In this document: in pieces, positions 59,851 to 64,000 of the stretch
Layout: each line of letters starts with the position of its first letter
Position numbering within the stretch: the stretch's first letter is position 1
Source: Bacillus_I endophytica_A
Lineage (GTDB): Bacteria; Bacillota; Bacilli; Bacillales; Bacillaceae_H
Reading direction: 5' to 3'
NCBI RefSeq assembly: GCF_026790145.1
Contig: NZ_JALAMS010000001.1
Coordinates: 1 to 64,000, forward strand
Length of the DNA: 64,000 nt
The notes under the pieces: model-generated
The model's input: the letters and a program-made list of their open reading frames with translations, nothing else
What the model was told of the DNA's origin: nothing
Databases searched by the model: none
Program-made: the position numbers and the translations under genes

Positions 59851-60209
59851 GTGCACTGTTTGTTATAGTTGGAGGAAGTATTGGTGCACTTTGTCGCTAC
59901 TGGCTTGGTCTTATTTTTTTAGCATGGACTAAAAAATCAAAGATGCCATTATCAATGCTTATCGTGAATGCACTTGGAGGACTAGGACTTGGCGTATTTT
60001 ATCATTTCACTTTTCCTTTATCTTCAACAAGTTCTCTCTATCTTTTGGTAAGCACAGGGTTTTTTGGAGCATTTACGACCTTTTCAACATTTAGTGTTGA
60101 GGCAATGGATCTTTTTCAAAAGAAAGCATACTCTTTGTTTTTTATTTATATTTTGCTTTCTTTTGCAGGAACAATTGGGCTTTTTTATTTAGGATATTAC
60201 GGCATGTAA
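59847..60209 (+). CDS. crcB2: Fluoride channel FluC subunit (CrcB 2)
   Basis: 120 residues, paralogue of the preceding gene: GGSIGALCRY, NALGGLGLG, GAFTTFSTFSVEAMD. Two different FluC chains suggest a heterodimeric channel, as in other Bacilli. GTGA overlap of start and previous stop implies translational coupling. Confidence 0.9.
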   Translation: MSALFVIVGGSIGALCRYWLGLIFLAWTKKSKMPLSMLIVNALGGLGLGVFYHFTFPLSSTSSLYLLVSTGFFGAFTTFSTFSVEAMDLFQKKAYSLFFIYILLSFAGTIGLFYLGYYGM

Positions 60210-60238
60210 AAAGAGCGGGGAAATTCCGCTCTTTTTTA
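60209..60238. terminator. Bidirectional terminator crcB2 / GNAT
   Basis: AAAGAGCGG/CCGCTCTTT stem and T-run. Confidence 0.85.
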
Positions 60239-60733
60239 GTGTGAAAGAAATTTATCATATCCATAAAATTCATCTTCTTTTCCCTCAAAATACATTTCTC
60301 CAACTTTTTGAAAGCCTGTGCGCTCAAAGAGCTTTTGTGCTGGCTTATTTAAAGAAGATGTATCTGTTTTTAAATAGGAAATGCCTTGTTCTTCTGCAAG
60401 ATGTTCGAAGAAGTCCATAAAAGCAGAAGCAACGCCTTTTCCTCTTACTTTCGGATTTACAAGAAGACGGTGCAAGACAAGTGCCTTTTCATCTGAGCGC
60501 CACTTTATTTGTTCGTACGGTTTTCCCTCAACCATATCAATCGTCGCTGAACCAGCAATTTTCCCTTGTTCTTCTTGAACGTATAGAGTGCCGCTACGAA
60601 TATCTTCTCTAAAAGATTCTTCCGTTGGATAGGTTTCATCCCACTGGTTGTTTCCTTCGGCATGCATCATTTTAATGGATTGCTTTGCTAATGATGCAAT
60701 CTCAGGGATATCTGTTAGCTGTCCTTTCCGCAC
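60236..60733 (-). CDS. GNAT-family N-acetyltransferase
   Basis: 165 residues. Acetyl-CoA loop RGKGVASAFMDFFEHL within VLHRLLVNPKVRGKGVAS, followed by YLKTDTSSLNKPAQKLFERTGFQKVG. Best general match is the RimI-like/YesJ group of Bacillus. Acceptor unknown. AAGGAGGTGATG-like SD before the ATG. It ends at the crcB2 terminator. Confidence 0.85.
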   Translation of the reverse strand: MRKGQLTDIPEIASLAKQSIKMMHAEGNNQWDETYPTEESFREDIRSGTLYVQEEQGKIAGSATIDMVEGKPYEQIKWRSDEKALVLHRLLVNPKVRGKGVASAFMDFFEHLAEEQGISYLKTDTSSLNKPAQKLFERTGFQKVGEMYFEGKEDEFYGYDKFLSH

Positions 60734-60803
60734 TTATCATCACCTCCGATATTAGGATAACCAAATAAGGGAGGAAACAAAAAGGATTTGCTTAATGATT
60801 TAA

Positions 60804-60840
60804 TTTACAATTATATACAAAAGTGATATCATAATGATAT
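60804..60840 (+). promoter_or_regulatory. Promoter and operator of the SPFH-RHH unit
   Basis: TTTACA (60804), 17 bp, TATCAT (60827-60832). The palindrome ATATCAT-A-ATGATAT (60826-60840) covers the -10. This is the size and symmetry expected for a ribbon-helix-helix dimer, and such a protein is the second gene. Confidence 0.6.
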
Positions 60841-60871
60841 AAATTAAATATTAATAAAAAGGAGTGTTGAA

Positions 60872-61714
60872 ATGAAGGAAAAGAAAGCATTTTATATGAA
60901 TGGATATCTAGGGGTAGTTGTCATTCTTCTTCTTTTAGCTTTTGCTGTTGTTTCATTTGCTGAAGAAAATGTAATTCTTGCTGTTCTTCTTGTTATTGTA
61001 GGGGCGGTACTAGCTACAGGCATTACGATTGTGCAGCCAAATCAGTCAAAAGTGATTATCTTTTTTGGAGAGTATTTGGGGTCGATTCGTGATAGTGGAT
61101 TATTCATGACGATCCCTTTTAGTACGAGAAGAACCGTTTCTCTGCGCGTACGCAACTTTAATAGCAAGCGTTTAAAAGTAAATGATGTAGAAGGAAATCC
61201 AATTGAAATTGCTGCTGTTATTGTATTTAAAGTTGTTGATGCAGCTAAAGCAGTATTCGATGTTGATCAATATGAAGAATTTGTTGAAATTCAAAGTGAA
61301 ACCGCAATACGTCATGTTGCCACAAAATATCCTTATGATACATTTACAACAGAAGAAATTACGCTTCGTGGAAATGCTGATGAAGTGTCAAAAGAAATGG
61401 CGCGAGAGCTTCAGGAGCGTTTAGCTGTTGCAGGTGTTGAAGTAATTGAAACAAGATTAACTCATCTTGCTTATTCAACAGAAATTGCTAGTGCAATGCT
61501 GCAGCGTCAGCAAGCTTCAGCTATTTTATCAGCTCGTAAGAAAATTGTTGAAGGTGCTGTTTCAATGGCTCAAATGGCTGTTGAACAGCTTGATCGTGAT
61601 CCCGTTTTAGAGCTTGACGAAGAGCGGAAAGTTAACATGGTCAATAATCTAATGGTGGCGATTATCTCGGATAGAGGAACGCAGCCAGTCATTAATACAG
61701 GTAGTCTTTACTAG
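60872..61714 (+). CDS. SPFH/band-7 domain membrane protein
   Basis: 280 residues. Two N-terminal membrane helices (VVVILLLLAFAVVSFA, VILAVLLVIVGAVLATGI), then the SPFH domain (IVQPNQSKVIIFFGEYLGSIRDSGLFMTIPF) and a helical C-terminal region (AYSTEIASAMLQRQQASAILSARKKIVEGAV) typical of stomatin-like oligomers. Members organise membrane microdomains. Unlike many SPFH genes it has no NfeD partner; instead it is coupled to a DNA-binding RHH protein 4 bp downstream. AAAAGGAGTG before the ATG. Confidence 0.88.
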   Translation: MKEKKAFYMNGYLGVVVILLLLAFAVVSFAEENVILAVLLVIVGAVLATGITIVQPNQSKVIIFFGEYLGSIRDSGLFMTIPFSTRRTVSLRVRNFNSKRLKVNDVEGNPIEIAAVIVFKVVDAAKAVFDVDQYEEFVEIQSETAIRHVATKYPYDTFTTEEITLRGNADEVSKEMARELQERLAVAGVEVIETRLTHLAYSTEIASAMLQRQQASAILSARKKIVEGAVSMAQMAVEQLDRDPVLELDEERKVNMVNNLMVAIISDRGTQPVINTGSLY

Positions 61715-61718
61715 TTTT

Positions 61719-61889
61719 ATGGCTAAGAAAAAAAACTTTCCGCTGCGAATTGACCCAGAACTTCATAAAATCCTTGAGCGCTGGGCACAGGATGAGTTTC
61801 GAAGCGTGAATGGCCACATTGAATTTTTGTTACGTGAAGCAATAAAACGCGCTGGAAGATTAAAAAATCATGAACATAAAGAAGAATAG
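61719..61889 (+). CDS. Ribbon-helix-helix (Arc/CopG-like) protein, 56 aa
   Basis: The sequence MAKKKNFPLRIDPELHKILE continues RWAQDEFRSVNGHIEFLLRE and AIKRAG. FPLRID is the beta-strand contacting DNA, and the following helices fit the RHH fold (NGHIEFLLREAIK). The start lies 4 bp after the SPFH stop, with no SD of its own, so translation is coupled. It probably binds the palindrome over the operon promoter. Antitoxin-like in fold, but no toxin partner is apparent. Confidence 0.8.
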   Translation: MAKKKNFPLRIDPELHKILERWAQDEFRSVNGHIEFLLREAIKRAGRLKNHEHKEE

Positions 61890-61891
61890 GC

Positions 61892-61919
61892 TTGTCATTT
61901 CTTACTAGTTTGTTATAAT
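61892..61919 (+). promoter_or_regulatory. Sigma-A promoter of the thiamine unit
   Basis: TTGTCA, 16 bp, TATAAT, directly before the TPP aptamer. Confidence 0.65.
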
Positions 61920-61944
61920 GAAGGAAAATTATATAAAACATCAT

Positions 61945-62037
61945 CACTAGGGGTGCTATTGTGAATAGCTGAGACGGAAATATATTTCTGAACTCTTTGA
62001 ACCGGATCTGGTTTGTACCAGCGTAGGGAAGTGTGAG
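61945..62037 (+). ncRNA. TPP riboswitch (THI element)
   Basis: Contains GGGGTGC, CTGAGA, the thi-box TTTGAACCGGATCTGGTT and TACCAGCGTAGGGAA in canonical order and spacing. Binding of thiamine pyrophosphate represses the downstream tenI-thiO-thiS genes. Confidence 0.95.
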
Positions 62038-62070
62038 AAACGTTTTTTAATCATCTAAAAATGTTTATTC

Positions 62071-62104
62071 AAACCACCCTTACGCTTGTATGGGTGGTTT
62101 TTAG
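62071..62104 (+). terminator. TPP riboswitch terminator
   Basis: AAACCACCC/GGGTGGTTT stem and TT-rich tail, between the aptamer and tenI. Confidence 0.85.
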
Positions 62105-62124
62105 TTTTCTAAAGAGGTGAAATT

Positions 62125-62745
62125 GTGGCATTTTTATATGCGGTAACATCTGGAGAACAACCTTTTGAGAAGATAATTCGAAATATTAAATTTATTGATC
62201 CGTACGTAGAACTTATTCAAATTAGAGAAAAGAAAAAGACAGCTCATGAGCTTAATGATCTTATTGATTCCATACTAAATCAAGGAATATCTCCAGCTAA
62301 ATTAATTGTGAATGATCGCGTTGATATAGCTTTAGTAAGAGGATTAAGGGGAGTTCATCTTGCTTATCATAGCTTAAGTGTTAAAGATGTGAAGAAAGCT
62401 TTTCCGCATCTTTATGTTGGAAAGTCTGTTCATTCGCTAGAAGAAGCAAAGCAAAGTGAGCAGGATGGAGCTGATTACGTTGTTTTCGGTCATTTATATG
62501 AAACCTCTTCAAAAAAAGGAAAAAAGCCTCGCGGTGTACAGGAACTAGCTCAGATTGTTGAAGAACTATCTATCCCTGTTATTGGAATTGGAGGCATTAA
62601 TATAAGCAACATAGGAGAAGTGAAAGAAACAAATGCTGCAGGCATTGCACTTATGTCCGGTTTGTTTCAAACAGAAGCTCCAGGTGAAACAGCTAGAGCT
62701 TACTGGAATTTATTAAATGGGAGCGAACACTGTGAAAGAGTATGA
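62125..62745 (+). CDS. tenI: Thiazole tautomerase TenI
   Basis: 206 residues, ThiE-like TIM barrel. Converts the thiazole phosphate carboxylate tautomer to its aromatic form. LIVNDRVDIALVRGLRGVHLAYHSLSV, YVVFGHLYETSSKKGKKPRG and PVIGIGGI are the phosphate-binding and active-site blocks. TenI and ThiE share this fold, but the operon context (tenI-thiO-thiS) matches B. subtilis. GTG start with AGAGGTGA. Confidence 0.92.
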   Translation: MAFLYAVTSGEQPFEKIIRNIKFIDPYVELIQIREKKKTAHELNDLIDSILNQGISPAKLIVNDRVDIALVRGLRGVHLAYHSLSVKDVKKAFPHLYVGKSVHSLEEAKQSEQDGADYVVFGHLYETSSKKGKKPRGVQELAQIVEELSIPVIGIGGINISNIGEVKETNAAGIALMSGLFQTEAPGETARAYWNLLNGSEHCERV

Positions 62746-63859
62746 TGTAATAGTCATTGGAGGCGGTGTGATAGGCTGTTCCATTGCATATGAACTTGCC
62801 AAACAACATAAAAAGGTCGCTGTTGTGGAGCAAGGAGAAATAAGCAGTGGTGCCTCACGAGCTGCTGCGGGTATTTTAGGAGCACAAGCTGAAATTGATG
62901 AAGAAGGTCCTCTCTTGCAATTTGCGCTAAGTAGCCGAGAACTTTTTAAACATCGTGTAAACGAACTGAGAGAACTAACGGGAATTGACGCAGAGCTTAT
63001 CGAAAAAGGAGTATTAAAGGTAGCAACGACAGAGGACGGGTTCGAAGAATTGAAGAGGAAATTTAGCACCTATAAAAAATGGGATCCGTCTGTTGAATGG
63101 TTAACAACAAGTGAACTGAAAAAAAGAGAAACAATGCTTTCTTCAACAATTAAAGGTGGGATTTTCTTACCGAATGACGGGCAGCTTAATGCTTTTAAAT
63201 ATACAAAAGCTCTTGCATATGGCACAGCTGTTTATGGAGGAGATCTCTATGAACATTGTCACGTTTCTCAGATTATTGAAGAAAATGGGTATGTTAAAGG
63301 AGTTGTTACGTCACAAGGTACTTTTGCAGCTTCATCTGTTGTTGTCACAACAGGAGCATGGACAAGCAAGCTACTTCCATATGTAACAGAGAAAAAGGTT
63401 TATCCTGTTAAAGGAGAGTGTATGCTTCTTAAATCAAACAAACCGATTTTAGAGCATACCATTTATACACCAGAAGCTTTCTACATTGTCCCAAAAGCAG
63501 GAGGAAAACTTCTAGTCGGCGCAACAAGAACACCGCATACATTCGATAGAGCTGTTACGTTCGGAGGGATGAGCAAGCTTTTTGAAAAAGCGAAAGAGCT
63601 AATTCCTGAACTTTCTCACTCTGTTTTCTTAAAATCGTGGACAGGTCTGCGGCCTCAAACAGATGATGGATGGCCTTACTTAGGGGAAAGTCCTTATATG
63701 AAAGGTTGTTTTTTAGCATATGGACATTACCGAAACGGGATTTTACTCAGTGCTAAAACAGGAGAATTGATGAGAGATCTTATTAACGGTACTCAGCCAA
63801 AAGAGCATTTTTTTAACGCTTTCTCACCGGAAAGAGCTTACTCTTTGAAAGGAGGATAA
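62732..63859 (+). CDS. thiO: Glycine oxidase ThiO
   Basis: 375 residues from GTG 62732 (GGGAG 8 nt upstream), overlapping tenI by 14 bp. FAD loop VIGGGVIGCSIAYELA, SGASRAAAGILGAQAE, and C-terminal GLRPQTDDGWPYLGES and GHYRNGILLSAKTG. Oxidises glycine to iminoacetate (dehydroglycine) for thiazole synthesis. An ATG at 62717 is in frame but lacks an SD. Confidence 0.93.
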   Translation: MKEYDVIVIGGGVIGCSIAYELAKQHKKVAVVEQGEISSGASRAAAGILGAQAEIDEEGPLLQFALSSRELFKHRVNELRELTGIDAELIEKGVLKVATTEDGFEELKRKFSTYKKWDPSVEWLTTSELKKRETMLSSTIKGGIFLPNDGQLNAFKYTKALAYGTAVYGGDLYEHCHVSQIIEENGYVKGVVTSQGTFAASSVVVTTGAWTSKLLPYVTEKKVYPVKGECMLLKSNKPILEHTIYTPEAFYIVPKAGGKLLVGATRTPHTFDRAVTFGGMSKLFEKAKELIPELSHSVFLKSWTGLRPQTDDGWPYLGESPYMKGCFLAYGHYRNGILLSAKTGELMRDLINGTQPKEHFFNAFSPERAYSLKGG

Positions 63860-63862
63860 CAG

Positions 63863-64000
63863 ATGAACTGCAAGATAAACGGTGAAAATATTAAGGTAGA
63901 GCCACATATTAGTAATGTTTATGAACTTTTAGCAGCATATGGAATGGAAAACAAAATATTAGTTGTAGAGAAAAATGGAACAATCTTAGAAAAAGAAGAT
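63863..64000 (+). CDS. thiS: Sulfur carrier protein ThiS, N-terminal part
   Basis: 46 codons visible before the window ends. MNCKINGENIKVEPHISNVY, then ELLAAYGMENKILVVEKNGT fits the ubiquitin-like ThiS fold; the C-terminal GG is off the edge. AAAGGAGG precedes the ATG, three bases after thiO. thiG, thiF and thiD are expected to follow. Confidence 0.88.
   Translation, partial: MNCKINGENIKVEPHISNVYELLAAYGMENKILVVEKNGTILEKED

Overview
The window looks like a chromosomal segment of a low-GC, spore-forming member of the Bacillaceae. Several things point there: AT-rich DNA, strong AAGGAGG-type ribosome binding sites, frequent GTG and TTG starts, sporulation genes (prkA, yhbH, spoVR, an alpha/beta-type SASP), and gene order matching the Bacillus subtilis yhb / yhc / glp / yhd blocks. 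The GvpJ, GvpK and GvpL-like proteins resemble those I recall from Priestia (Bacillus) megaterium, so a Priestia-like host is my best guess. That is inference from memory, not a database result. I see no prophage, insertion sequence or CRISPR array.

Layout. 1-1404: the last bases of a 5S rRNA, then 14 tRNA genes, ending in terminators. 1645-11146: metabolic genes (sigma-B-type SDR dehydrogenase, dihydroxyacetone kinase, aldose epimerase, nitrate/nitrite transporter with a TnrA-like box, amidase, FAD monooxygenase, a lone tRNA-Gly). 11169-20968: a B3/4-domain gene, then queG-yhbB-trmL, a hydrolase with its regulator, asparaginase ansZ (TnrA-like box), a 31-residue membrane peptide, and prkA-yhbH. 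21016-22643: a reduced gas-vesicle-type operon (half GvpL with a membrane anchor, GvpS, GvpK, GvpJ, and a 39-residue ORF) with no GvpA, GvpN or GvpF here. 22603-27604: an FHA/winged-helix regulator divergent from a class D beta-lactamase homologue whose STFK motif reads GTFQ, an esterase, low-affinity PBP3 (pbpC) and a SASP. 27710-29849: an XRE-TPR regulator and a long AT-rich gap. 29850-34498: a CDF exporter, a DUF4440-like protein, yvgN, yhcU, yhcX. 34578-41396: the glycerol regulon glpP-glpF-glpK-glpD, with two GlpP-type leader terminators and a cre site, then pgcA. 41543-48375: azoreductase, bioY, yhdB, aldehyde dehydrogenase, spoVR, and an alkaline phosphatase carrying three SLH domains behind a PhoP box array. 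48492-52932: alcohol dehydrogenase, M-box riboswitch-mgtE, mntH, and a mini M50-like protein. 53045-56922: a GNAT, an LCP protein, a PlcR/NprR-like receptor followed by a 45-residue secreted propeptide, a GNAT and yisL. 56960-61889: an aldo/keto reductase, czcD/czrA, tandem fluC, a GNAT, and an SPFH protein coupled to a ribbon-helix-helix protein. 61892-64000: TPP riboswitch, tenI, thiO and the start of thiS.

How the genes connect. The glp genes and DhaKL form a glycerol/dihydroxyacetone route. PrkA, YhbH and SpoVR are three partners known to act together and all lie in this window. Metal homeostasis is well represented (mgtE, mntH, czcD/czrA, a CDF exporter). The best candidates for undescribed biology are the GvpA-less gas-vesicle operon, the dead class D beta-lactamase beside an FHA regulator, the receptor-peptide quorum cassette, and the SPFH/RHH pair.
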